A stretch of DNA of 30,964 bases from GCA-002790365 sp964486645 (GCA_964486645.1 CAZAOG010000014.1:1-30964), one strand, 5' to 3'; positions 8,581-17,700 are shown, counted from the stretch's first letter. The notes: generated from the letters alone by a model not told the origin. Translations and numbers: made by a program.

Positions 8581-9879
8581 TTAGGTTACTGTTTTTTGAG
8601 CAGGTACTATTTTATTCAAAGAATTATCCAGGCATTTTAAAAAATCATCTACTTCACTTTTGCTAATGTTAAGCGGGGGAGCAATCCTAACTACGTTTCC
8701 GTAAAGACCGCCCTTGCCTATAAGCACATTCTCTTTCTTCATTTCCTCGAACAATTTTTTTACGGTAACAGGGTCGGGCGATTTGTTTTCACCTACAAAC
8801 TCGAGGGCTTGCATCAACCCCATTCCTCTTACATCACCGATTGCGGAATATTTTTCTTTCAAAGATTCCAAGCCTTCCCTTAAAAATCCGCCGACTTCGT
8901 ATGCATTGGCGGCTAAATTCTCTTCTTCAATTACTTGAATTGTTGCAAGCGCCGCGGTCATTGAAACGGGGTTGCCTCCAAAGGTGGAAATTGTAAGTCC
9001 GGTAAAGCTGTCAGCAATTTCTGTTCTCGCCATTGTAGCGCCAAGCGGTGTTCCGTTTGCAATTCCCTTAGCCATGGTCATAATATCCGGTTCAACTTCC
9101 CAATGTTGAATTCCGAACATTCTTTGTCCGGTTCTACCGAAGCCCGTTTGTACTTCATCACATATAAAAACACCTCCGTATTTTTTAACGATAGGCAAAA
9201 CAGTTTTGAAATATTCTTTAGGCGGAGTAATAAATCCTCCCACACCCTGAATCGGTTCAGCCATAAACGCAGCAATTTCTCCGGTGGTTGTAGTTAAAAT
9301 AAGTTCTTCGATATCCGTTGCACATTTAAGTTCACAGTTTGGGTATTCCAATCCAAACGGACATCTGTAACAATAAGGACTGACGGCGTGTTTAATTCCT
9401 CCTTGTGAGATTCCGTGTCTCCACGATGAATGCGCCGTTAAACTCATTGCCAGCATCGATCTTCCGCTGTAGCTGTGACGCAAAGCTATTATCTCTTGTT
9501 TCTTTGTAAATTGTTGAGCAAAAAACACTGCAGTCTCGTTCGCTTCGGTTCCGCTGTTGGTAAAAAAACTTTTTTGAAGTTTACCCGGAGTAATTTGAGC
9601 AAGTTTTTCCGCTAAAGTTACTATATTTTCATTCGGATAAAGGGTGGAAGTGTGCTGTAATTTATGAACCTGTTCGGCTATTTTATCGCTTACTTTCGGA
9701 TTGCAATGCCCGATACTTACGGTAAGAATCCCTCCGAAGAAATCCAAGTATTTATTACCTTCAACATCGTATACATAAGAACCTTCACCTCTTTCTATTG
9801 AAAGCGGTTCTTCATAGTAATTTGCAACACTTGGAAAAAGATAATCTTTATGTTTTTGAATTATTTCGTCTTTGTTCAT
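8581..9879 (-). CDS. Class III aminotransferase, probable beta-alanine / beta-aminoisobutyrate transaminase
   Basis: PLP-dependent omega-aminotransferase. In this context it most likely converts beta-alanine (or beta-aminoisobutyrate) to malonate (or methylmalonate) semialdehyde. The 432 residues include the class III hallmarks: 'TNSGTEAN' for phosphate binding, D241 in 'CDEVQTGFGRTG' contacting the PLP pyridine nitrogen, and K271 in 'TMAKGIANG' forming the Schiff base. An unusual cysteine group (C170, C173, C182, C186) lies in the loop 'YCYRCPFGLEYPNCELKC' and could bind metal or an Fe-S cluster. GGAG lies five bases before the ATG. The gene follows the ureidopropionase gene by 93 bp. Sequence alone cannot distinguish AGXT2-like, GABA or beta-alanine specificity; the operon decides. 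Confidence 0.88.
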   Translation of the reverse strand: MNKDEIIQKHKDYLFPSVANYYEEPLSIERGEGSYVYDVEGNKYLDFFGGILTVSIGHCNPKVSDKIAEQVHKLQHTSTLYPNENIVTLAEKLAQITPGKLQKSFFTNSGTEANETAVFFAQQFTKKQEIIALRHSYSGRSMLAMSLTAHSSWRHGISQGGIKHAVSPYCYRCPFGLEYPNCELKCATDIEELILTTTTGEIAAFMAEPIQGVGGFITPPKEYFKTVLPIVKKYGGVFICDEVQTGFGRTGQRMFGIQHWEVEPDIMTMAKGIANGTPLGATMARTEIADSFTGLTISTFGGNPVSMTAALATIQVIEEENLAANAYEVGGFLREGLESLKEKYSAIGDVRGMGLMQALEFVGENKSPDPVTVKKLFEEMKKENVLIGKGGLYGNVVRIAPPLNISKSEVDDFLKCLDNSLNKIVPAQKTVT

Positions 9880-9925
9880 TATAACTCCAAATTAAAAATT
9901 TTAATTCGCTTAAATCTTCTTAACT

Positions 9926-9965
9926 TGCCTACCACGAGGCAGATCCGCGAAACCTGTGTTCTATT
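9926..9965. repeat. Solo end of the GxxExxY element plus GC-rich palindrome
   Basis: On the minus strand the sequence begins AATAGAAC and continues to TTTCGCGGAT (9943-9965). This matches the outer tip and inner end of the 43-bp terminal repeat at 4955/5420, with the middle deleted. As with the full copy, the tip lies only a few bases beyond an upstream stop codon, here that of the ureidopropionase gene. Next to it is the palindrome TGCCT...AGGCA (9926-9941). Confidence 0.5.
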
Positions 9966-9971
9966 TACTCA

Positions 9972-10841
9972 TTAAATTTTTGTGATTGCTTCATAAGTCT
10001 CCGGTCTCCTGTCCCGATAAAACTGCCAAACGTCGCGTACCTCCTGTATCTCGTCAAGATTTAAGTCCGCCACAACAAGTTCATCTTTATCACGGCCGGC
10101 CTGAGCAATAAGTTTTCCTCTCGGCGAGCAGAAATAACTGCTTCCGTAGAATTCGCCTATATTCCAAGGAGCTTCTGTTCCGACGCGGTTTATAGCGCCT
10201 ATAAAATAACCGTTTGCAACGGCGTGTGCGGGCTGTTCGAGTTCCCACAGATACTCCGAAAGTCCCGCGACCGTAGCGGACGGATTAAAGACAATCTGTG
10301 CGCCGTTTAAGCCGAGCACTCTGGCACCTTCGGGAAAATGCCTGTCGTAGCAAATGTAAACGCCGATATCGGCAAATGCCGTTCTAAATACCGGATAGCC
10401 CAAATTGCCGGGTTTGAAATAAAATTTTTCCCAAAATCCGGGATTGCAATGAGGGATATGGTGCTTGCGGTATTTACCCAAATATTTTCCGTCTGCATCA
10501 ATCACGGCTGCAGTATTATAGTAAATGCCCGTAATTTCTTCCTCGTAAACGGGAACAACGATTGCCATACCGTGTTTTTTTGCAAGTTCCTGCATAAGTT
10601 TTGTAGTTGGTCCGTCCGGAATTTTTTCAACCATAGAATACCACTTGGTTTTCTGCTCGGCACAAAAATAAGGTCCGTAAAAAAGCTCCTGCAGACAGAG
10701 AATCTGCACGCCTTTTTGTGCGGCTTCTTCAATCATTTTTACGTGTTTGTCAATCATCGATTGTTTGATTTTTTCTATAGGCTGTTCGGTTGATTCCGAA
10801 AGAGTGGCTTGAATAAGCCCGCCTTTTACAATGTTTGCCAT
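9972..10841 (-). CDS. Beta-ureidopropionase (N-carbamoyl-beta-alanine amidohydrolase, nitrilase family)
   Basis: Nitrilase-superfamily carbon-nitrogen hydrolase releasing CO2 and ammonia from N-carbamoyl-beta-alanine, the third step of reductive pyrimidine breakdown. The 289 residues contain the Glu-Lys-Cys triad: E52 in 'CLQELFYGPYF', K126 in 'YRKHHIPH' and C164 in 'VYICYDRHFPEG'. The second half ('FNPSATVAGLSEYLW', 'INRVGTE', 'FYGSSYF') closely recalls the animal beta-ureidopropionase UPB1. GAGG lies six bases before the ATG. N-carbamoylputrescine amidase is the main alternative, but the hydantoinase and PreTA neighbours favour ureidopropionase. Confidence 0.9.
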   Translation of the reverse strand: MANIVKGGLIQATLSESTEQPIEKIKQSMIDKHVKMIEEAAQKGVQILCLQELFYGPYFCAEQKTKWYSMVEKIPDGPTTKLMQELAKKHGMAIVVPVYEEEITGIYYNTAAVIDADGKYLGKYRKHHIPHCNPGFWEKFYFKPGNLGYPVFRTAFADIGVYICYDRHFPEGARVLGLNGAQIVFNPSATVAGLSEYLWELEQPAHAVANGYFIGAINRVGTEAPWNIGEFYGSSYFCSPRGKLIAQAGRDKDELVVADLNLDEIQEVRDVWQFYRDRRPETYEAITKI

Positions 10842-10896
10842 GTTAGTCCTCTTAATTAAAATTTACTTTATAATATCAAAATATTACTAATTTATT

Positions 10897-11095
10897 GCCA
10901 CGTCCTTTAGGACGTGGATAAAAGACATAATTACTTTACGGCTTTAGCCACATTTGTTTTTTTGTAATCTTTTTTATGTTTTTTTCTAAAAAATCAAACA
11001 AATCCTAATTATGATAAATTACATATTTATTTATTATGTGGCTAAAGCCAATTAATAGTTTTTCTCATTAAATCCCACGACCTAAAGGTCGTGGC
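10897..11095. repeat. 199-bp REP/MITE-like palindromic element
   Basis: The ends are two related hairpins in inverted orientation: CCACGTCC-ttta-GGACGTGG (10898-10917) and CCACGACC-taaa-GGTCGTGG (11075-11094). Inside them a perfect 14-bp inverted repeat GGCTTTAGCCACAT (10940-10953) / ATGTGGCTAAAGCC (11036-11049) encloses an AT-rich core. The symmetric arrangement resembles bacterial interspersed mosaic elements moved by RAYT (REP-associated tyrosine) transposases; none is encoded here. It occupies nearly the whole gap between the dehydrogenase stop and the ureidopropionase leader, so it would be transcribed within the operon. Confidence 0.75.
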
Positions 11096-11136
11096 TATTA
11101 TATCTTAAATGCAAGATAAGTTAATGTATGTTTTTT

Positions 11137-12591
11137 TCAGCTCATCCAATTCGTTTTGGATTCGGGGTCCCATTTTGTCGTTATTTTTTTCGGTTTGGTT
11201 AAAAACTCGATGGAGCTTTTACCCGTAATATCGCCTACGCCGAATTTTGACTCGTTCCATCCGCCGAAGGAAAAAGGCTCGCGGGGAACGGGAACACCGA
11301 TGTTCACTCCTATCATTCCGGCGCTTGCTCTTTCGGCAACATACCTTGAAGCACCGCCGCTTTGAGTATATACCGAAGCTGCGTTTCCGTACTGCGAACT
11401 GTTTTCAATTTCCAAAGCTTCATCGATTGATTCGCTCCGTATAATCGAGAGTACGGGACCGAATACCTCTTCCTTTGCTATTTTCATATCGGGTTTTACA
11501 TAATCAATTACCGTGGGACCCACGTAAAAACCGTTTTCTTTTCCTTCTACTACCGCGCCCCTTCCGTCTACCAAAATTTTTGCACCCTGCTCTTCTGCTT
11601 CTGTTATATAATTTTCTATTCTTTCTTTTGCCGCTTTTGAAATTACAGCACCCAAATTTTTGCCCGGAATAATTTTTCTTGCTTCTTCACAAAGTTTTTT
11701 TATTATATGATCAACAGCACCGACACCGACCATCGCGGAGGCAGCCATACAACGCTGACCCGCGCAGCCGCTCATTGATGCGGCAACATTAGAAGCGGTC
11801 ATTTCCACGTTTGCATCAGGCAGAACAATCAAATGATTTTTTGCACCGCCCAGGCACAATGCCCTTTTTAATTTAGAAGTCGCCCTTGCGTAAACAATTT
11901 TAGCTACCTTTGTCGAACCCACAAAAGTTACTCCGTCTATTCCGGGATGATCGCAAATTGCTTCTACAATTTCTTTTTGTCCGTGAACAATATTAAAAAC
12001 ACCGTCCGGTAAACCGGCTTCTTTTAAAAGTTCGGCTAACCTGTTTGCACTTAAAGGAACCTGCTCCGAAGGTTTCATAATCATTGTGTTGCCGAGAACG
12101 AGAGTGTTTGGTATAGTCCAATTTGGAACCATATTTGGAAAATTAAAGGGAGTAATTGAAGCAATAACACCGACAGGGTATTTTTCAATTCTGCATTCAA
12201 CTCCTTTGCTTACTTCCAGCACTTCGCCGGAGACCAATTGGGGCATTGAGCATGCAAACTCCGTCAGTTCAATACTTTTTAACACCTCTGCTTTGGCTTC
12301 GGAATATGTTTTACCGTTTTCTTCGCTGACAAGGTTTGTCAATTCTTCGATGTTTTCCTCAAGTAAATTTCTGTATTTGAAGAAGACCTGCACTCTTTCT
12401 TTTATGGGTTTTTGTGACCAGGACTTAAAAGCATGTTTTGCTGCGTCTACGGCTTTATCCAATTCCGAGGCAGATGAGATTGTTACTTGCGAAATTACGG
12501 AGCCGTCCAAAGGAGAGTAAATATCCATTGTCCCATTGCCTCCTGACATTAGTTCCCCGTTTATAAAATTATTTACCGCCGGATATTTCAT
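11137..12591 (-). CDS. mmsA: CoA-acylating methylmalonate/malonate-semialdehyde dehydrogenase
   Basis: NAD- and CoA-dependent aldehyde dehydrogenase converting malonate semialdehyde to acetyl-CoA and CO2 (or methylmalonate semialdehyde to propionyl-CoA). It closes the pyrimidine pathway. The 484 residues show the family features: 'TPFNFPNMVPNW' at about 148-159, 'MKPSEQVP' at 172-179, 'FVGSTKVAK', 'CLGGAKNH' in place of the E-L-G-G-K motif of ordinary ALDHs (typical of this CoA-acylating branch), and the catalytic C281 in 'GCAGQRCMA'. AGGAG lies nine bases before the ATG. It is the first gene of the cluster in transcription order and is preceded by a ~430-bp gap where the promoter should lie. 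Valine or inositol catabolism also uses this enzyme, but no such genes are nearby. Confidence 0.93.
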   Translation of the reverse strand: MKYPAVNNFINGELMSGGNGTMDIYSPLDGSVISQVTISSASELDKAVDAAKHAFKSWSQKPIKERVQVFFKYRNLLEENIEELTNLVSEENGKTYSEAKAEVLKSIELTEFACSMPQLVSGEVLEVSKGVECRIEKYPVGVIASITPFNFPNMVPNWTIPNTLVLGNTMIMKPSEQVPLSANRLAELLKEAGLPDGVFNIVHGQKEIVEAICDHPGIDGVTFVGSTKVAKIVYARATSKLKRALCLGGAKNHLIVLPDANVEMTASNVAASMSGCAGQRCMAASAMVGVGAVDHIIKKLCEEARKIIPGKNLGAVISKAAKERIENYITEAEEQGAKILVDGRGAVVEGKENGFYVGPTVIDYVKPDMKIAKEEVFGPVLSIIRSESIDEALEIENSSQYGNAASVYTQSGGASRYVAERASAGMIGVNIGVPVPREPFSFGGWNESKFGVGDITGKSSIEFLTKPKKITTKWDPESKTNWMS

Positions 12592-13023
12592 ACAATAGAA
12601 CTCCTTGAAATATTCAAAAAAAAGAAACCTTCAATTCAAAGGAAATGGAAAATAATGAGTTTTTATTAAATAAACAAAGTATCAAATAATATATTATTTT
12701 CTATTTACAATTTAATATTTATTGAAATTCCCTTTAGTAATATGTTATTTTCAATTTCTTAATTAAATTGAAGCGTTCCGCTTTTACTGCCCATTCAGTA
12801 ACAGCATATCTAAGTGTTATAATATATTTACCTAAACCTCCGACGTTTTGTTATAAAAAGATACCTATATAACAATGGCAAAAACGTCGGAGGTTTTTTA
12901 ATATTACCGATATGGTCGGTAACATAAAATTGAACTTTGGCATAATCATTCCTTAGGAAAAGTTGTGGGCACAAATGTTTTAAATTTTATAACTGTTTTA
13001 AAGATTAAACTAAATTATAATAT
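12592..13023. other. Intergenic region upstream of mmsA carrying repeat copy 1
   Basis: 432 bp without a gene. Its middle is the structured repeat (12785-12923). The 190 bp next to mmsA is AT-rich and should contain the operon promoter and leader; I see no convincing regulator site there. The 100 bp next to the T9SS gene stop shows no clear terminator. Confidence 0.6.
12785..12923. repeat. Structured direct repeat, copy 1
   Basis: About 139 bp, nearly identical to 14550-14687 in the same orientation, with about a dozen differences. It contains three inverted repeats. (A) TACTG/CAGTA at 12785-12800. (B) A long hairpin with perfect 16-bp arms AAACCTCCGACGTTTT (12834-12849) and its complement (12881-12896), extended by GTTATA/TATAAC past a one-sided 7-base bulge. 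(C) TTACCGA/TCGGTAA at 12904-12922. Six Ts follow hairpin B on the plus strand. Confidence 0.85.
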
Positions 13024-13959
13024 TTATTTTAACAACATCATTTTCTTAGTTTGGTGGAAACTGCCTGCTGTAATTCTGTAAAAATATATTCCGCTTGGCA
13101 GGTTAGCAGCATTAAAATTAACAGAATAATTACCGGCTTTTTCATATTTGTTTTTTAAGAAAGCAACTTCTTTTCCAAGCACATCAAAAACTTTTATTAC
13201 TACAATTCCGTCTTTTTTTAATGAATAATTAATTTCTGTAGATGGGTTAAACGGATTGGGATAATTTTGATATAAATAAAAAATATTTGGCTGATCAGCA
13301 TTATCATCTATACCAGTTATTTCTTCTAATCCAAAATTTAGTAATACTCTTTCAAGAAATTCTGAATGATGAATTAGATTGAAAAAATCAATAATAACTC
13401 CTGTAGATTTATCTACAGGAATATAAGTAGTTGTAAGCGAAATACTGCTGTCACTAATACCAGTTAATAATGGGGAAATATTTCCCTGAAGACCGGGAAT
13501 ACTGCCGCTTACAAAGCTTGTATCTATAACAATATTCTCAGTAAATGTTGTATTCACACCCACAACGCGATCTACTGTAGTAAAAAGTGGTAAAAAAGCA
13601 AAACCGGTAACACCTACATAATTCCAGTACGTAACTTGTTTAATATTCTGTACGAACATATAAATTGGTTTGTTTAGATTCAGATATTCAATCAACTTGT
13701 TGCCTTCTTCTTCCGAAAGTACATAAGGATATCCGATAAAAAGAAATAGTGCAGCGAAATTGTTGATATTTACATCCAATGTATCGGCAACATAAATTGA
13801 ATCTGAGCTAAGTTGGTGAAAGGAGTTTTGAAAATTGGTAGAAACTTGATATGGATCAAATATTAAAATTGTTTTGTTCTGTGCTGATACATTAAACCCA
13901 CACAAGAAGAATAAGACGATTAGAAAAAGAATAGTACTTTTATATTTATTTAAAATCAT
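13024..13959 (-). CDS. T9SS-exported protein of unknown function
   Basis: Secreted 311-residue protein. A signal peptide covers about residues 1-26 ('FLIVLFFLCGFNVSAQ'). The core at about 28-215 contains 'ILIFDPYQV' and 'LFLFIGYPYVLSEEEGNKLIEYL'. It is reminiscent of the glutamine-amidotransferase-like beta/alpha modules seen in some T9SS cargo, but I recognise no catalytic residues. The last ~80 residues are a complete type-A sorting domain ('YQNYPNPFNPST' to 'TKKMMLLK'). AAGGAG lies about eight bases before the ATG. The gene lies alone between the two structured repeats, next to the wreck of a similar secreted gene. Export route is confident; function is not. Confidence 0.8.
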   Translation of the reverse strand: MILNKYKSTILFLIVLFFLCGFNVSAQNKTILIFDPYQVSTNFQNSFHQLSSDSIYVADTLDVNINNFAALFLFIGYPYVLSEEEGNKLIEYLNLNKPIYMFVQNIKQVTYWNYVGVTGFAFLPLFTTVDRVVGVNTTFTENIVIDTSFVSGSIPGLQGNISPLLTGISDSSISLTTTYIPVDKSTGVIIDFFNLIHHSEFLERVLLNFGLEEITGIDDNADQPNIFYLYQNYPNPFNPSTEINYSLKKDGIVVIKVFDVLGKEVAFLKNKYEKAGNYSVNFNAANLPSGIYFYRITAGSFHQTKKMMLLK

Positions 13960-14059
13960 AATTCATCTCCTTAAAGTGTATTTCAACATATTATTCACCA
14001 CAACAATATTACCGAATGACTGTTAACAACAGTTTAAACATTTAACTAAATTATTAAAT

Positions 14060-14417
14060 TTATTTTATTAGTAACTTTTTTTTTGAAATTATCTTTTCGT
14101 TATTCTTTAGAACATATATATATACACCACTTGCCAAACCTTTACCATCGAAAACAATTTCATAATTACCGGTTTTTTGTACCCCATTAACCAAAGTTCT
14201 TAATTCCATACCTAATAAATTAAAAACGCTTAATCTTACATATCCATCATTCATTTTTCAAATAACACCAAATTTGTCAGCTATAATTATTGTAGAAAAA
14301 ATTGCAAAATATTGAATTCGTCGTGTCATTACCGTATCGTCAAAAATTATCGCCATTGACTTGTGCAGATATAGAAATTTGTGAGAGGAATAAAAACAAT
14401 AATATTTTTAATTTCAC
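14060..14417 (-). pseudogene. Decayed T9SS-secreted protein gene (signal peptide and sorting-domain remnants)
   Basis: The 3' portion (14060-14254) encodes 64 residues matching the second half of a type-A sorting domain ('VRLSVFNLLGMELRTLV', 'LASGVYIYVLKN'). It lacks the 'QNYPNPFNPS' start and everything before it. Upstream on the same strand, from a possible GTG at 14417, a clean signal peptide is readable ('KLKILLFLFLSQISISAQ') and runs into a TGA at 14340-14342 after 25 codons. More stops separate the two pieces, which are in different reading contexts. The simplest reading is one secreted-protein gene whose middle was deleted and then decayed. The 64-residue ORF alone, without a signal peptide, would not be exportable. 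Confidence 0.6.
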
Positions 14418-14784
14418 TTGATGCCCCAGAAATTAGATTTTACGGATAAACACTTAAAGAGTCATATTATATTAAAGATGCTATAAAAAAAATAAATTAA
14501 AAGCAAGTATTTTCTAAATACTGTTACTTAAGCATTTTAGTCCCGTTGTCACTGACCATTCAGTGACAGAATATCTAAGTGTTATTATACATTTGCCTAA
14601 ACCTCCGACGTTTTGTTACAAAAGGATACTTATATAACAATGGCAAAAACGTCGGAGGTTTTTAATATTACCGATATGGGCGGTAACACCAATTTAAAGT
14701 TTTACACAACCGGTTATACTTTATCTTTTATTTTTTATTTTATTGTAAGTGAACTATAATTTTATTTAAAACGGAGTTTGAAAA
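14255..14784. other. Divergent gap: pseudogene 5' remnant, repeat copy 2 and S41 peptidase leader
   Basis: 530 bp with no intact gene. From left to right it contains pseudogene debris and its signal-peptide remnant (to 14417), AT-rich sequence, structured repeat copy 2 (14550-14687) and about 97 bp of leader before the S41 peptidase. The leader must hold that gene's promoter and its GGAG ribosome binding site, ten bases before the ATG. Confidence 0.6.
14550..14687. repeat. Structured direct repeat, copy 2
   Basis: Second copy of the repeat at 12785-12923, same orientation, 1765 bp away. Hairpin B is unchanged (arms 14599-14614 and 14646-14661), including the 7-base one-sided bulge. Hairpin A (14550-14565) has become CACTG/CAGTG, so the outermost pair changes from T-A to C-G with pairing kept. 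The T-run after hairpin B is one base shorter. Confidence 0.85.
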
Positions 14785-17700
14785 ATGAAAAAATTAAGTT
14801 TGTTGTTTTTATTTTTAACGGCATTTCTACCGGCACAAACCGGTGTCTATTTTACAAGTTACCCTTCGCTTTCACCCGACGGTACAAATATCATCTTTAC
14901 TTTCGACGGTGATTTGTGGACCGTTCCAAGTAACGGCGGACAGGCTGCAAGATTAACCGCAATGCAGGGCGATGAAACCAACGCATTGTATTCTCCCGAC
15001 GGAAAATGGATTGCTTTTACAGGAAGAGAGGACGGAAATTCGAATGTTTATGTAATGCCTGTCGATGGCGGTGAGATAAAACAACTAACTTATTACGACA
15101 GCCGCGACGCGGTTTCTTCTTGGTCGTGGGATTCAAAATTCATTTACTTTACGTCCAACCGTTACAACAGAATGAGTACTTATAAAGTATCCGTTAACGG
15201 CGGAACACCGGAAAGACTTTTTGAAAATTATTTCAACTGGCCTCATAACTTGGTTGTGAATCCCAAGACCAAAGAATACATTTTTAACGAAAGCTGGGAA
15301 AGTTCGATATTTACAAACAGAAAAAGATACAAGGGCGCTTTTAATCCCGATTTGAAATCTTACAATCCCGCGACAAAAGAATTTAAAAAATTAACGACTT
15401 GGATAGGTAAGGACTTTTGGCCTACAATCGATAAAAACGGAAAAATTTATTTTGTATCCGACCAAGCAAACAACGAATACAATCTTTACACTTTTGCGAA
15501 CGGCAAAAAGAAACAGCTTACTTCTTTTAATCACTCAATTAAAAACCCGCGTGTTTCGGCAAGCGGAAATTATGTTGTGTTTGAAAAAGGTTATCAAGTT
15601 TTTATTTATAATGCTGCAACCGGCAAAACAAAAAAAGTTGATATTTCACTTCCGATAAATAAAACACTTGATAGAAAAAAAGCATTTAACGTAAAAGGAA
15701 AAATTACTTCTTTCAGTGTTTCACCGGATAATAAGAAGATAGCGTTTGTATCAAGAGGTGAGCTTTTTATATCCGATACAAAAGGTAAATTCATAAAACA
15801 ATTAAACACTCTGCCCACCGGAAGGGTAATGGAAACGGCTTGGCTTGACAGCATAAATGTTATCTTCAACCAAACCGTTGACGGCTGGCTGAACTGGTTT
15901 ACAATAAAAGCAGACGGTAAAGGAAAAGAAAAACAAATTACATTTGACGAACGCAACAATCGTGATTTAACTTTTAACAGCAAACGTACAAAAGCTGTTT
16001 ACTTAAGCGGACGGGACGAGATGAGAACGTTGGATTTGAAAACATTTAAAAGTAATGTAATTGTAAAAGATGAATTCTGGGCTATGGATAATTCCACACC
16101 GTATTTTTCTCCCGACGATAAATACATACTTTATACAGTTTACAGAAATTTTGAAATGGAAATATTTGTTTACGACCTAAATTCAAAAAAGAAAATCAAC
16201 ATTACAAACACCGGCGTTTCGGAAGGAGACCCGTACTGGTCACCCGACGGGAAATATATTTATTTTGAAACCGACAGATTTCATCCGGCTTACCCGTACG
16301 GATTCAGAGACAGTAAAATCTACAGAATTTCTCTGCAAAAATTTGATGATGCTTTCAAATCAAATAAGTTTGAAAATTTATTTATCAAAAAGAAAAAGGA
16401 TAAATCCAATAAGAATTCCGTAGTTATCGATTTTAAAAATATTGCGGAAAGATGGGAACAAATAACTTCGGCAAAAGGAAATCAATTTTTAATAGGCGTT
16501 GTAAAAGATAAAGAAGTTACCGACGTTCTTTATTCGTCAAACCAAGACGGTAAAGGATATACATTGTATAAAACAACAATTAAACCTTTTGAAAAAAACA
16601 AAACAAATAAAATTTCATCCGGCAAAAATTTTCAATTCTTTAAAGTGAAGAAAAACTATTACATGCTTTCGGGCGGAACGATAAACACATTGGATATTAA
16701 ACAAAACAAACTTAAAAAGATTAAAATGGACTACACTTTTTATCGCGATTTAAGAAATGAATTTAATCAGATGTTTTACGAAACGTGGGCAAATTTGGAT
16801 GAGAATTATTACGACTCAAACTTCCACGGAATCGATTGGAAAAAGATGATGAAAAAGTACGCCGAGTTTCTTCCTTTCATAAATTCAAGAACCGATTTGC
16901 GCACGTTGTTAAGCGACCTGCAGGGTGAACTTAACTCGTCGCACCAAGGATTTTATTCCAACGGAAAAGAAGAAAAAACATTTTACAGAAACAGAACTTC
17001 CGTAACGGGATTTATTTTTGAAAACGACAATCCGTACAAAATAAAAAGAATTGTTGCCAACTCACCGGCTGACAAAATTAATGTAAACGTACACCCGGGC
17101 GACGAGCTTGTTGCAATAAACGGAAATAAGATTGATAAAAATAACAACAGAGAATTTTATTTTTCAAACCCTTCGATAGAAGACGAAATGACTTTAACAT
17201 TTTCAAGGAACGGGCAGACTTTTAATATCAAAATCCATCCTGAAAATTCACGCTCGTTAACAACGCAATTATACGACGAATGGATTGCAGACAACAAAGA
17301 ATATGTTGACAAAACAAGCGGAAATAAAATCGGTTATATTTATATGAAAAATATGACAAACTCCAGTCTGAAAAAATTTATAATCGATATGACATCCACC
17401 GCGTTCAATAAAGACGGGATCATTCTGGATTTGCGTTACAACACCGGCGGAAATGTTCACGATGAAGTACTCGATTTTCTTAGTCGTAAACCATATTTGC
17501 AATGGAAATACAGAGAGGGTAAAATAACTATTCAGCCTAACTTTCCTTTATCGGCAAATCCGATTGTTCTTTTAATGAACGAACAGACTCTCAGCGACGG
17601 AGAGATGACTTCCGCAGGCTTCAAGGCATTAAAACTTGGTAAAATTATCGGAACAGAAACTTACAGATGGATAATTTTTACTTCGGGAAAATCACTCGTC

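Noticed and set aside
10338..10793. 151-codon plus-strand ORF
   Set aside because: It lies wholly antisense to the ureidopropionase gene, has a low-complexity Phe/Asn/Cys-rich composition and no ribosome binding site; the minus-strand gene has an intact catalytic triad.
12086..12520. 144-codon plus-strand ORF
   Set aside because: Antisense shadow of the semialdehyde dehydrogenase gene, with no recognisable domain.
12785..12923. Repeat copy 1 as a riboswitch of mmsA
   Set aside because: The second copy has the same orientation but lies before a gene on the opposite strand, so a shared leader function does not fit.
14060..14254. Intact small gene of 64 residues
   Set aside because: It is the second half of a sorting domain with no signal peptide and a stop codon two codons upstream, so it is better read as a gene remnant.
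12785..14687. Paired repeats as integron attC sites
   Set aside because: The one-sided bulge in the stem is attC-like, but no integrase, no GTTRRRY core sites and no one-gene-per-site cassette array are visible.
12785..14687. CRISPR array
   Set aside because: Only two long repeats with a 1.6-kb interval containing genes; no short regular repeat-spacer pattern and no cas genes anywhere in the window.
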